Assembly (NCBI GenBank): GCA_014058105.1
Contig: JACGCM010001217.1
Coordinates: 434,001 to 498,000 of the forward strand
Direction: 5' to 3'
From: Kingdonia uniflora
Taxonomy: Eukaryota; Streptophyta; Magnoliopsida; Ranunculales; Circaeasteraceae
DNA length: 64,000 bases
Part shown: in pieces, positions 33,858-45,637 of the stretch
Layout of the letters: each line of letters opens with the position of its first letter
Numbering within the stretch: position 1 is the stretch's first letter
Notes under the pieces: generated by a model
Told to the model about the DNA's origin: nothing
Databases searched by the model: none
The model's input: only the letters and a program-made list of their open reading frames with translations
Position numbers and translations under genes: made by a program

Positions 33858-34355
33858 CAGTAATCTACTAGACTTCCCTAGGTGAAGAATTAAACAAGGG
33901 ACACAAGATTTGGCAGGTTAAATTTTCCAAAAAGAGCCTCAATTGCTCGATTAAATGATTACAATGAATTACTCTTTCAAAACCCTAAGTTTGATTATAA
34001 CTTTGATCTCTTTCTCTCAGGATCTCCCTCCTTTATATTACCTAGCCTTGGCCTTCTTAAAGATTACAAGTTTTTTAGTTACAATCTAGGACAAAAATTC
34101 CCTTAAACGACCTAAAAATAGCAATAGTCGAGTCTTTGTTCGAATAGAGTTTTCTCTGTTCGAATAAAAGAATCATAATATTATATGTTCGAATAGAGCT
34201 CGACTCTATTTGAATAGACTACTTTGACTAGGCTCTATTCGAATAGAGCTTGACTTCTATTTGAATAAACCTCAAGTTGTTTGAACAACTCCAAATCTCG
34301 TTCGAATGAGTTCTGACAAATTACCTAAAAATCAGGACCAGATCCTCCTGGATCA
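33858..34355 (-). repeat. 3' LTR of minus-strand gypsy element
   Basis: About 498 bp, left border approximate. Contains the 16-bp palindrome CTCTATTCGAATAGAG near 34232. Confidence 0.8.
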
Positions 34356-34357
34356 TT

Positions 34358-34369
34358 CCCCCCCCCCCC
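34358..34369 (-). other. Polypurine tract of minus-strand gypsy element
   Basis: Twelve consecutive C on + (G on -) directly before the 3' LTR start TGATCC, the plus-strand priming position. Confidence 0.7.
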
Positions 34370-35252
34370 TTAGGAACCCTGAGCTCCTACTCATGCTAAA
34401 ATAGGAAATAAGGGAAAGTGGTCATGCCTATTTTCCTGTTGTACCACTTCAACTTGCTGGGTAGTTGACATTAATTCCCAACTCTGAATGACTCGATACT
34501 TCCCCATCTTGTAACAATAACCTTCTTCTCTATAATATTATGTTCTTGCAATAGATCTTCTCTTTCCATTCATAAGTCTTCAACTGACGGTAGGTGAATG
34601 TCGATTGTAAAGTCTTCATCTAGAAAAGACGTCTCAAAAAGTTTCAAATGCTCAGCATTAATCACCGAATAAATCTTCATAAATGGTGACAAATCTAATT
34701 GGAATGCATTGCCATCAATCTTCTTAAGTATAGTAAACGGACCATAACGGATAAACTAGAGCTTCTTGCCTTCTCCCTTTAGTCATTCTTTACTTAAATG
34801 CAACCAAACTAGATCGTCATTTTGAAATGTACATTCAAACTGATGCTTGTCATGTCAAGCCTTATACTTCGCTTGAGTCTTCTTCAATTGTTCTTCAACC
34901 ACCTCATGTACCTTACTTATCTTCTCAATAAAATGTTGAGCTTTAACTTGTTCATCTTCCTCCTTCCCTGATACAGTCTTATCACCAAAACTAAAAGTTA
35001 TATCAAAATGGCTTTAAGGCAAGTACCCAAGACAAACTTCAAATGGAGACTTCAAAGTGGAACCATGAATTGCCCGGTTAAAAACAAACTGAAGATACGG
35101 TAAACTCTCATCCCAAGTCTTAGGATGCTTATAATGGAATCATCGTAGTAAGTGAACCAAAGTACGATTGACTACCTCTATTTGCCCATCAGTCTGTGGA
35201 TCAAATATGGTACTTTTCTTCAACACTGTGTCCACCATCTCCCATAACGATC

Positions 35253-36845
35253 TCAAAAAATGTCATAAAAAGTGGTTATCTCTATTAAAAATAATATAAG
35301 AAGGGAGCCCAAAATACCTTCAAACGTCTCTAAAAAGAATTGCACTGCTCCTTCCCCAGTAATTATCTTCTGGCATGGAATAAAAACTATCATCTTTTTC
35401 AATCGATCTACCACCACAAACAGATAATCATTCTTATACTTGATCATGGGCAAACCGCCCATAAAATCCATCGATATGTTCTCCCAAGGTCAGTTAGGTA
35501 CTGGTAATGGTAAGTACAGCTCCAACTTACTATTAGAAGGTTTCGATGTGTTGCATAGAACGTAACCACGAACCACACAAGCAACATCCACCTGTATCTT
35601 TTGCTAATAAACATAATACCGTAAATTTTAAAGAGTCTTTTTAACCCTAAAATGGCGTACAACCCAGGAACAATGAGCCTCTCTAATGTAAATGGTCTCT
35701 ACCCTCAAGAATACATAGTAGAGTGCCCCTATAAATGAAACCATCCTTGAATTTATACTCACATGTCTTACCTTGCAGCAACTTTTGGTGAATCACATAG
35801 AGCTCTTTGTCATCACCATATCCTGCAACATACTTAGACGGAATAACAGGTTATATATATCTACATAGCTACCAACAAAATATAAATAGTTGGTAATAGG
35901 GGTTGAGATAACATGTCAGTCATTTTGCTGCCCACTCCCTTCTTATACTTCATAATCAAGGTAAATTGTTGTAGATGCGATATCCACTTCATATGGCGAG
36001 CTTGTTGTAGCCTGGACTGTATAGATAAGAATTGTAACTGTTTGTGATCAGAATGTACCCCAACCTCCTTCCCCAATAAATAACTCTGCCAATGCTTCAC
36101 CAATTGATATAATACAAAAAACTCATTATCATAGGTGGGATAGTTGCATACTGCTTCTGTAGACATCTCATAATGGTAAGCAACCGGCTTCTTATCCTAT
36201 AACAAAATTGCCCCTAATGCATAGTCTGAAGCATCTGCTTCTACCTCAAAAAGATGCTATAAATTCGGCAATGCTAATACTGGTGCATCTATAATCTTTT
36301 AGTTCAGTAACTAAAAGTTTTTCTCATGGTAATCTTCCCACATAAACTTCACACCGGCCTATGTCAAAGAATGCAAAGGTGTTAAAATCTGTGAAAAATG
36401 CTAAATAAACTTCCACAAATACTGACAAGAACCCATAAAGCTTTGTACTTCCGTCACTAAACGGGGTCTAGGCCAATTAGTAATGACTGAGACCTTCTCT
36501 GAATCTACCTGATGTTTACCTTTACCAACAATGAACCCTAAGTACACTAGATCATTCTTCCCATACTCATACTTCTTCCCATTGAGGAAAAGTTATTGTG
36601 ATCTCAATGCTTCCAACACTTTACGTATATGCATATGGTACTTCTCCCATGCCTGACTATATATCAATATATCATATAAATAAACAATCATGAAATCATC
36701 TATGAAAGCACAAAGTACCTAATTCATCAACCGTATAAATGTTGTTTGAGCGTTACATAACCTAAAAGCCACCATCAACCACTCGAAAAATCCCTGTTTG
36801 GTCTTGAAAGCCGTCTTCCATGTATCATCTTTCCGAATTTGAACT
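35253..36845 (-). pseudogene. Gypsy RT, RNase H, integrase remnant
   Basis: Reading the - strand from 36845: RT starts IRKDDTWKTAFKTKQGFFEW, with FIDDFMIVYLYDILIYS, where the catalytic YLDD has become YLYD. RNase H follows (36166-35861) with STEAVCNYPTYDNEF and HSDHKQLQFL. Integrase (35600-35253) has a Cys-rich zinc-binding remnant, then MDFMGGLPMIKYKNDYLFVVVDR in a second frame. Several stops break each domain. The missing catalytic Asp alone would inactivate the polymerase. Confidence 0.85.
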
Positions 36846-36855
36846 TGATGTTGAA

Positions 36856-37015
36856 TTAAAGACTTCCCTAAATGAAGAATTAAGCGAAGAACATGAGATT
36901 TGGTGGGTTAAATTTCCCAAGAAGAGCTTCAATTACATAATTAATTGATTATAATGAATTATTCTTTCAAAACCTTAAGTTTGATTACAACTTAGATCCC
37001 TATTTTTTTTTTTTT
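36856..37015 (-). repeat. LTR fragment between gag and RT
   Basis: About 160 bp matching the R-U5 end of this element's LTRs (AGACTTCCCTAAATGAAGAA on +) and ending in a proper ...TTCAACA on -. RT coding begins immediately after it. Suggests recombination between two copies or truncation of a tandem insertion. Confidence 0.75.
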
Positions 37016-37039
37016 CTCTCTCTCCTCCTTTGACCTGAG

Positions 37040-38060
37040 CTCTGGGTGAAGTTTCTAATATTTATCTAAAATATGCCCAGTCGCCTTATAATGACTACAA
37101 TAAATCCCCTTGGACGAAGGCCCCTCTCCTTTGGACTCCCCATTGTGCCCATTCTTCCAACCATACTTGAACCCCAACTTGTTCTTGTCGTATTTCTTGT
37201 CACTCATCAAGTACTTTCATTCAATGGAAATTGCCTTCACGGTAGTGTCTCTCATATTTTCCACATTAAAGAGTTTCAACTCCCTTCTAATGGATTATGA
37301 CAACCCCCCCCCCCCCCCCCCCCCCGTGTACTTCATAAACACCTCATACCCGTCCACATCAATGTCTAAAACCAAAGCTTGGTTATGAAAATCCGTAGTG
37401 AACTCGTTTATGGATTGCCTATGCTTTTGGCGCAAATGATGCCATTCCAACCATCTCTTATACTCAAACCTAATTGGATAAAACTGCTTCATAACCAACA
37501 CCTTGAATTCTTTCCAACTAAAACTTGCTACAACATGACATTTCTTAAAAGACTTCTACCACGTGAGTAGATGACTTGCGAATTTCAATGTCAAAGATTT
37601 TTTGAGCATTCGAATATTCATATACTAAAAAATAGGTCTCTGACCTATCTATCTAGTTATCCAATTTCTCAGCATCGATTGACCCGTCGAATACTGAAAT
37701 TTCAATTTTAAAATCAATAAGAAAATTATGCATAAAATTCATGGACTTACCAATTGTCAATTTTTCTTATACGGAGTCGGCATCACTTGAATCTCCATCG
37801 TTCTCCTCGCTATCCTCATCATTCTCCTCCTCCGCAACTTTTTTCTTCTTCTTGCACTCTTTTTTTGCTTTGTCGAAGTGGATACCTAAAAGCGATTTAT
37901 GAAAGCTAACTATTCTACTAACTCTCCTAGAGTAGTAGTTAGGTTAGAAACTTAATTTTTAAGTTTCGAGAGGCGATCTTCTGAATCGCCAATATCTAAA
38001 TTCGCGTCTTCTTCAAATTTGGTTTTCCGTGAATGTTCAACGGACTCACAAGTATCTTCT
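37040..38060 (-). pseudogene. Gypsy Gag remnant, minus strand
   Basis: The piece at 37501-37295 reads SINEFTTDFHNQALVLD and FMKYTGG, the Retrotrans_gag domain, close to the Gag of the + element at 40311-40859. The Gly codons at TGGLS have expanded into a run of about 20 C on + (37305-37325). An acidic stretch (about 37780-37870) and a TRDRFKQ-like start near 38080 lie upstream. Stops and frame changes throughout. Confidence 0.75.
37305..37325. repeat. Poly-C run inside gag
   Basis: About 20 consecutive C on the + strand at the position where the related + strand element has only six G (40422-40427). A homopolymer expansion within former coding sequence; exact length is prone to sequencing error. 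Confidence 0.7.
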
Positions 38061-38146
38061 TCATTTGCTTGAATCGGTCACGGGTAGAGACCATAAGCCA
38101 ACAACCCCCTGAGAATCGTAACTATAAAATCTGATACCCCTTAATC

Positions 38147-38652
38147 TGCAATCGAATTAGAGACTTCCCTAGAGGAAGAATCAAACGAAGAACACGAGAT
38201 TTGGTGGGTTCAATTTCCAAAAAAAGTGCTTTAATTACTCAATTAATTAATTACAATGAAGTACTCTTTCAAAACCCTAAGTTTGATTACATCTTGGATC
38301 TCTCTCTCTCTTTCTTTGAATCTCCCTCATTTGCATTGCCTAGTCTTGCCCTTCTTAAATGTTACAAGTTTTCTAGTTATAATCTTGGACAAAAATGCCC
38401 TTAAATTGCCTAAAAATAGTAATAGTCAGGTCTCTGTTCGAATAGAGTTTTCTTTGTTCGAACAGAAGGTTCAGAATAATCTCTATTTGAATAAAGCTTG
38501 ACTCTATTCGAATAGATTACTCAGAGTGGGCTCTGTTCGAATAAAGCTTGACTTATACTTGAATAGACCTCAAGTCGTTCAAATGACTCCAAATCTTGTT
38601 CGAACGACTTTTGGAAAATTGCCTAAAATCAGGACCAGATCCCCTTGGATCA
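38147..38652 (-). repeat. 5' LTR of minus-strand gypsy element
   Basis: About 506 bp. The U3 contains TTCGAA-centred near-palindromes (38440-38610). Confidence 0.85.
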
Positions 38653-39090
38653 GTTAGAATAGGGGATAGGGATACAAATAAGTATTTTAAGCCTAGTATG
38701 AGCATTTTTTTCATTTTTTTTTTCAAAGATGCATTTAAGTCATTTTGGATACAGTGGGCAATTATTTGGGAAAATTTTGCCCGAACTTGCCCAACCCGAA
38801 TGAAGCCTAAATATTTTTGGGTTGGTCATGGTTAAAGGCTTTACTCAACCTAATTCAACCCAAACCTGAAAATGATGTAATAAGTATTTAATGCATGCAA
38901 TCTAAGTTTTACTTGGGTTTAACTTTTAAGTAAGTTTGCAACCTCTATGTTACAACGTCACTCCTCATTTCTCTCTAATGACTATCCCACATATCTTATC
39001 TTCTTTGGACACATTCTTTTTAATATCTTATAGTGGTGTATTATGTGTTGAATAAATAAAGTTGATTTTATTGAATTTGGTGTTGGTAAA

Positions 39091-39572
39091 TGATCCAAGA
39101 GGATTTTGAGATATTTAAGGATTTGTCAAAGTCGTTCGAACGAAGTTGAGTGTCGTTCGAGCGAGTTGTCATGTCCTCTGGAATTTTGGCCCAGAGCCAT
39201 ATTTCGTTAGAACAAGTTTGGTTTCGTTCGAACGATCAGGAAAATTTTCTTGGGTTTAGACCAATTAGTCGTAAAGTCGTTCGAACAACTTCCTAGTTCG
39301 TTTGAACGACTCTAGCGGTGTTTTGTTTCTCATGCATTGTTTTGCCTCGAGATACATTCAATTTTTGTAATTTCGAGTTCCTTCTATATAAAGGGGACTT
39401 AGGTTATCTTTTTTTCTTATATTAGATCTGAAAAGAGTTCTGAAAGAAGCCTAGGGTTTGGAGTAATTCATTGTAATCTACTTCATTTTTTTAAGCAATT
39501 GAAGCTTTATTTTTCCTAATTTTGGTGTTCTTCGTATCTTTCAGCTAACTAAAGTTTCTTCATCGTATTGCA
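39091..39572 (+). repeat. 5' LTR, plus-strand gypsy derivative
   Basis: U3 with about six GTCGTTCGAACGAC-type motifs (39129-39320), then TATATAAA at 39386. Confidence 0.88.
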
Positions 39573-39620
39573 GATTAAGTGGTATTAGTTTTCCAGTTAC
39601 GATCTTCGGGGGGGGTTTGA

Positions 39621-40859
39621 TTGTGGTTTATGGTCCTTACACGTGACCGTCTCAAGCAAACGAAGGAGAAGCTCGTGAGTCTGTTGACGATTCATCACAA
39701 ACCTAATTCGAAGAAGAATGACGATTTAGAGATGGACGAGGCCAACGATCGACTCACGCTTTTAGAAATGACAGTTTTTGACCTAACTTCTAATGTAGGA
39801 GAGTTAGTTGAATAATTGTATCACACAGACCTTGCGAAGGCTTCCACTTCGGCGACACGGCGAGGCCGCTCTCATCGGCAAGGCCGCTTGAGGAGAAAAG
39901 GGGTTTTTAAGGGAGATGGTGACATTGATAATGAGGGGTTCGATAGCGATTCTTGTAATGCTGAATCCGTCAAGGAGCGCACAAGTTTTGGTAAGTCATT
40001 GAATCATATGCAAAATCTTCATATTGATTTTAAGATTGAGATTCCGGTATTCGATGGTTCCATCTATGCCGATAATTTAGATAATTGGTTCGATAGGTTA
40101 GAGACCTATTTTTCTGTTTACAAATACTACAATGCTCAGTAAATTTGCTTTGCTACGTTGAAATTCATAAGTCATGCACTTACATGGTGGAAATCATATC
40201 GGAAATGCCACGATGTCAGAAGTCTAAGTTAGAAGGAATTCAAGGTTTTGGTGAGGAAGTAATTCTATCCGATTGGGTATGAACAGGAGCGGTGGTATAA
40301 ATGGCACAATTTGTGCCAAAGGTTTGGGCAATCCGTACAACAATTCACTACGGAATTTCATAACCAAGCATTAGTTTTTGATGTTAACGTGGATGAGTAC
40401 GACGTGTTCATGAAGTATACGGGGGGTTTGTCAGAGTCCATTAAAAGACAATTAAAGTTCTTCAAGGTGGAAAATATCGAGGATGCTACCATTAAAGCAA
40501 TTACTATTAAAGGCAAGTTCTTGATAAACGACAAGAAAGACGACAAGAACAAGTCGGGGTGCAAGGTTAATTGGAAGTTTGATCAGAAAAGGGAGTCCAA
40601 AGAAGAGGGGTCTTCATTCAAGGGAATTATCTGTAGTCATTGCAAGGCTAATGGGCACAATTCCAATAGATGTTGGAAACTTCACCCAGAGCTTCCATCG
40701 AAGGAGGAGAAGGGCAAGAAAGAGAAACGTGCACTAGCCGCAGTAATTGTGGATCTTCTGGATTTAGATAAGCCAAATCCTAAGCTTACTCTAATGTTCA
40801 AGCAACCTCTAACTATCGATAAGGCGAGTGGGGAAGAGATTTTTCATGTCTTCAGGTAA
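39621..40859 (+). pseudogene. Gypsy Gag with zinc knuckle, plus strand
   Basis: Three frames in succession: 39621-39815 (TRDRLKQTKEKL), 39816-40142 (DFKIEIPVFDGSIYADNLDNW, the start of the Retrotrans_gag domain) and 40311-40859 (FTTEFHNQALVFD, FMKYTGGLSESIK, zinc knuckle CSHCKANGHNSNRC). The first two are one frame interrupted only by a stop at 39813; further stops fall at 40141 and in 40200-40262. It encoded the capsid/nucleocapsid of the element and is now broken. Confidence 0.87.
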
Positions 40860-41824
40860 AGCGGAGTTTAGTCAAGGCCATTATGGATCCGGTTTGTTTA
40901 AAAATTTTGATTTCTGAGACTTTGGTGAAGAAGATGGGTTTGACGGCTACAGCTCATCCTAAGCCGTATGGTTTGGGGTAGATTCAGAAAGATGCGGATG
41001 TGATGATCATGAAGTAGTGTACATTCAAGTTTACGATTTCTAAAAAGTTTATTGATGAGGTGACGTGTGGGGTAGTTGCTTTGGATGTGTGTTAGGTCAT
41101 CTTGGGTAGCTCTTATCTTTGGGACCGAGATGTGATTCATTACCGTAGAGCTCGCAAGTATCATCTTATAAAGGAGGGAAGGAGTTCCATATCAATGCTT
41201 GTAAGGAGCATGTCACTATGTCAAATTTGGTAATGGTGACTTAGGTAAAGCGGTTGGTTAATGCGAGCAGCAAGTTTGTGTTATTGGTGCGACCGGCTCA
41301 GATTGGTACGTCGGCTCCAGTGTTGTCTCCAATGACAATTTTTTTAAGCAACAAACCGATTTGGGGAAGTTACAAGAGGAGGTTATGGTACATACTGATC
41401 ACAAACCGTTCCAGTTTTTAGCTACACAGTTCATGCTACAGCAAGTTCGCCAGATAAAGGGGATGTCATATCTCCAACAATTTCCCTTGATTATATAGTT
41501 TAAGAAGGGAGTGGACAATAAATTGGCTGAAAGGTTATCTCGACCCCCATTCCCAACTACTTCTGCTATGCTGGTTTCTATGCAGATACAGCCTTTTGTT
41601 ACATCAAGATATATTGTAGGATATGATGATCCTCAAGAGCGCAGTGTTACGCCAAAAGTTGCTACAGAGCAAAACATGTGTTCATTTGGAGTCGTTTCGT
41701 GTTGGAAAGAAGGGTCAGCTACCTCGTACGTCGAAGTGGTACAACAGGGTAATGAACAGCGCCGCATTCCCACCTCTCCAGTTTCAGCTAGAGCAGGAGC
41801 TCAGGCACCTAAAGGGGGGAGCCA
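40860..41824 (+). pseudogene. Protease-like and RNase H tail remnants
   Basis: After gag, 40860-41230 shows a protease-like stretch (LVKAIMDPVCLKILISETLV, LDVC*VILGSSYLW) in which a stop replaces the usual residue. Then 41385-41834 jumps to the end of RNase H (VHTDHKPFQFLATQFMLQQV, FKKGVDNKLAERLSRP). The RT between them is missing. Non-functional. Confidence 0.7.
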
Positions 41825-42306
41825 TGATCCATGAGGATCTAGAGTTATTTGAAGATTTGTCAAAGTCGTTCGAACGAAGTTGAGTGTCGTTCCAACAAGT
41901 TGTCATGTCTTATGCAATTTTGGCCCAGAGCCAAATTTCATTCGAACGAGTTGGGTTTCGTTCGAACGATCTGGCAACTTTTCTAGGGTTTAGACCAATT
42001 AGTCATAAAGTCGTTCGAATGACTCCCTAGTTTGTTCGAATGACTCTGGCAGTATTTTGATTCTCAGGCATTATTTTACCTTGAGATACGTTCTATTTTT
42101 GTAACTTCGAGTTTCCCCTATATAAAAGGGACTTAGGTGATCTTTTTTTCTTATGTTAGATCTAAAAAGAGTTCTGAGAGAAGCCTAGCGTTTGGAGTGA
42201 TTCATTGTAATCTACTTTATTTTTTTAAGTAATTAAAGCATTATTTTTCCCAATTTTGGTGTTCTTCGTATCTTTCTACTAACTAAAGCTTCTCAATCGG
42301 ATTGTG
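41825..42306 (+). repeat. 3' LTR, plus-strand gypsy derivative
   Basis: Same length as the 5' LTR. Several CG steps of the palindromes have decayed (TTCGAATGAC, TTCCAACAAG). Confidence 0.85.
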
Positions 42307-42551
42307 GATTAGAAAATTTGTGTAAATGACGTAGAGGATGACCAATTGAATTGACCTTGACTAATCTGAATACTTTTGGTCATTTGGTTCGCCCGAATAT
42401 GTGTGGGCAAACTTTGGGTTGGTCATGGTCAAGAATTTCCAACCCGAAGTTGGGTTGGGTTAGTCATGGGCAAAGCAACCAAAGTGACGGTCAGGATTGG
42501 ACACTCTTAAAAACCCGTCCAACCCGGCCGATATGCAGCCCTATTACAAAC

Positions 42552-43241
42552 CTATAAGTATTGTTCTTTTCCCAAACGGTGGCCTAATTTATTGGTTAAA
42601 TTAAGTTCTCTACTTAGCAATCAAATTGTTTTTTCCTAAGGCTCCAACTCGTCTTTTGATTCCTCTTAAACAAATCTATCTTTGCATCTCTCTGCCCTCA
42701 TTACAATAGCTAAAATTTTAAAGCTTAAAATAAAGTTTGAGGGAAATCCCGATATGAGAAAAGATTATTTCAAACCCATCACAGATGAAGTAATCATGGA
42801 ATGCTTCAGACAATAATACCTCATGGAGTAGAGCTGGAATAATTATGAGACACCAGGAACTCGTAAAAGTATATTATGAATTCCTTTTGATAAAAAATAT
42901 TTTAGGAACTTCTTTTTTCTAAATACTTCCTTCCACTTTATGGGTTTTAACTATCATCCCTTTATAATTCTTTTTTGTTATCTTATGTGGGTATTTTTAT
43001 GTATATGATCATGGATATTTTTTACAAGGTAAATTATTTTGCATTAGTCTAGTTTTTTAAAAAAACAATTGGAGTCTGACCCCACTGAGTAATATTCCTG
43101 GCTCCGCCCCTGCTCATTGCTCCTCCTTCACATTTAAGCTAGACATTGGTATATATGTTTCTGATATCTCCATATATTAGGGAGAGCACAAGGAGAAGAC
43201 CAAAACCCCATCATCCTACATTGCTGCTTGGGATCCTTTTT
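42552..43241. other. Intergenic, with one hAT-type terminus
   Basis: No gene. The string ending CTGGCTCCGCCCCTG near 43112 is the complement of CAGGGGCGGAGCCAG, a common plant hAT terminus. A matching left end was not convincingly found (the best candidate is near 42830), so the element is not delimited. Confidence 0.4.
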
Positions 43242-43825
43242 TGTTAAGTAATAAATTGGAATTGGTTTCATAGAAGTTCATTACGTTCGTGGGACAAACG
43301 AGGGTCAAGGATGAAGAAAAAGATCATTCGGTTGATTTTTTGGTGTTCTGTCGGAACAAGACTTAAATCTATTTAAACAAAAGAGGCAGAGACCTCTCCA
43401 TTTGAATAGACTTTAGTCCCTATTTGAATAGACCTTGTATTATCAGTTTTGTAAGAAAAGCCTGGTCATTTGTTTGCCTCATGATTCGTACTTCGAGCCC
43501 TAACTTGTGTAAAGTCCTCCTAAGTATATAAGGGTAACTTAGAGTATTTCTTAGGTGATATAAAATAAGTTTAATCCCAGAGATAAACTAGTGCTCGAGA
43601 GATTCATTAAATCTTTAAGGAAGCTTAAAAGATCGATTGTAACTTGTTTGATTGATGGTAGATTATTTACGGGGAGTATTTTTTCATCCGAAATGGTTTT
43701 TCAGTTCCCTTCTCTGGGTAATCTTTGTCTTTGAGTTTTGTTTTTCGTTGGTTAATTTCTTGTTTGGCGATTTCTGCGTTTCATTCTTGTCGTAGAATTG
43801 AAATTAGCTACCGCGATTCTTAACA
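43242..43825 (+). repeat. 5' LTR, RT-only copia element
   Basis: 584 bp. U3 with CTATTTGAATAGAC-type palindromes (43365-43440), TATATAAG at 43525. Confidence 0.9.
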
Positions 43826-44038
43826 ATTGGTATCGAAGCGCTTGGTTTAGGTCTTGTGTGGTAAAAAACGATAGTCGATGAATAGAAATTGAAGCGAGGA
43901 ACCTAATGATCTAGACATTCCATTAACACTTTGAAAGGAGCCGAGAAGCATAAAAATTCCAACTAGGTACGTTAGCTCTCTATATCACTTATTACTTACG
44001 GATGGTGATAAACCAGAAAGTTACAAGAGGCTTTAGAT

Positions 44039-45560
44039 GTGGAAGCCATGAGTAAATGGGAGCTTGCTATGGATGATTGGATACAGTCATTGTCAGTAAA
44101 GCAAACTTGGGACTTATTTTTGCTACCAAAAGGGAAAAGAACATTGCACAATAAGTGGGTATACAGACTAAAGCAAGAATCTGATGGTTTGAAGAGATTC
44201 AATGCTAGACTTTTGGTAAAGGGATTTTTACATAAAGAAGGCGTTGATTTTGGTGAAATCTTTGCTCCTGTTGTGAAGATGTCTACTATTAAGATTATGA
44301 TGAATATAGTTGCAGTTGCAGATTCACATCTTGGGCAGCTTGATATCAAAATAGCATTTCTTTACAGTAATCTTAATGAAAAAATCTATATGAGGCAACC
44401 ATAAGGGTATGCAGTGAAAGGGAAAAAAGATCTAGTGTATAGGTTCACGAAGAGCTTATATGGTTTGAAACAAGCGTTGAGGCAGTGGTATTTGAAGTTC
44501 GATCAGTTCATGTCCAAAAATAATTTTTCGAAATACAATGTGGATCACTATTATTTTATCAAGAATTCGGGAAACTCATACATCCTTCTACTTCTGTATA
44601 TAGATGATACGTTGGTAACAAGTACCGACATGGGAGAGTTTTTCAAGTTGAAGGAACAATTGTCCCGGGATTTTTCTGTGAAAGACTTAGGTACTGTTAA
44701 ATATGTTCTTGGTATGCGTATTACACGAGACAGAAAGCAACGAGAATTGAAATTATCTCAAGCTGAGTACATCGGCAAAGTACTTAAGAAATTTAATATA
44801 AATATGGCTCTAAGGTTGTTAGTACACCATTGGGAGGTCACTTTAAATTATTAAAGCAGTGTTGTTCGAAGACGTAGAAGGATCGCGATAAGATGCAAAA
44901 GGTTCCTTATTCATCAGCGGTTGGTAGCCTTATGTACGCTATGATTTGTACGAGATTGGACATTGCCCAAGAAGTGGGAGTTGTTAGTAGGTATATGAGT
45001 AATCCATGCAAGGATCATTGGAGAGTTGTAAAATAGATACTTAGGTAAATAAAGGGGACTCAAGATATGGCATTATGTTATGAGGGTTCTCAGATATGCT
45101 TATAGGGTTTCGTTAATTCTGATATGGTGGGTGAAATTGATAGGTGGGAGAGCACTAGTGGCTTCATATTTATATTGGGTAGCGGTACGGTTATTTGGGT
45201 TTCAAGGCTAAAGAAGATAGCAGCTTTGTCTACGACGGAGGCGGAATATGTTATGGCTACGGAAGCTTGCAAGGATATGTTTTGGCTTAGAGGGCTGATC
45301 AAAGAGCTCAATAAAGAACAACATCTTCATAAGTTGTATAGCGATAGTTAAAGTACGATACACTTAGCGAAGAATACAACTTTTCACTCTAGGACCAAGC
45401 ATATTGATATTCGATATCATTATATTTGTCCGCCCCTCGAGGATGGTGTGTTAAAGCTTGAAAAGAATCATACTGATAAGAATCTGGCTGATATGTTTGC
45501 GAAGGTGGTAACATTCCAGAAGTTGACAACATGTGCAACTTCTATGGGCCTTTATGGTTG
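44039..45560 (+). pseudogene. Copia RT and RNase H remnant
   Basis: RVT_2 reverse transcriptase: NKWVYRLKQESDGLKRFNAR, FGEIFAPVVKMSTIK, KQALRQWYLKFD, and the catalytic YIDD in LLLYIDDTLVTS. A stop at 44402-44404 and another at 44852-44854 break the frame. RNase H continues: SSAVGSLMYAMICTRLDIAQ, WESTSGFIFILGSGTVIWVS, AALSTTEAEYVMATEACKD, HIDIRYHYI and NLADMFAK, with a stop at 45349. The catalytic RT residues persist, but the multiple stops make it non-coding as it stands. Confidence 0.92.
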
Positions 45561-45637
45561 AAGGTACGGGTAACACGAGCAATTCATTATTAAGATCTGG
45601 AGATGGGTTACGGTGAATTCAATTTTGAGTGGGAGAT

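Larger units (their letters stand above)
33858..38652 (-). mobile_element. Ty3/gypsy element, minus strand, degraded
   Basis: LTRs of about 500 bp at 38147-38652 (5') and about 33858-34355 (3') start TGATCCAAGG on the - strand. A primer-binding remnant GGGGTATCAG follows the 5' LTR (about 38130-38142), and a run of 12 G on the - strand forms the polypurine tract (34358-34369). The inside order is gag (about 38050-37050), an LTR fragment (36856-37015), reverse transcriptase, RNase H, integrase (36845-35250), as in gypsy elements. Many stops and frameshifts. The outer borders of the 3' LTR are diverged, and no clear target duplication was found. Confidence 0.85.
39091..42306 (+). mobile_element. 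Ty3/gypsy deletion derivative, plus strand
   Basis: LTRs of 482 bp at 39091-39572 and 41825-42306 (start TGATCCA, end ATTGCA/ATTGTG). A degenerate primer site TGGTATTAG follows the 5' LTR, and a polypurine tract AAAGGGGGGAG (about 41812-41822) precedes the 3' LTR. The inside holds gag with zinc knuckle, a protease-like remnant and the tail of RNase H, but no RT or integrase: a large internal deletion near 41300-41380. The LTR is related to that of the - strand element 438 bp away. Borders are good to about 10 bp. Confidence 0.88.
31649..42543. mobile_element. Large hAT-like element with nested retroelements
   Basis: The left end reads TAGGGCTTCAAG and the right end is the complement of TAGGGCTGCATA. 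Flanking 8-mers CTATAAAC (31641-31648) and TTACAAAC (42544-42551) match 6 of 8, consistent with an old hAT target duplication. Subterminal sequences on both sides are rich in CCCAACCCG/CGGGTTGG and share GGGCAATTATTTGGGAAA in inverted orientation (31740-31780 and 38750-38790). Removing the two gypsy insertions (33858-38652 and 39091-42306) leaves about 2.9 kb. No hAT transposase frame was recognised. The retained part includes a higher-order tandem repeat. The alternative is two separate hAT relics. Confidence 0.5.
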
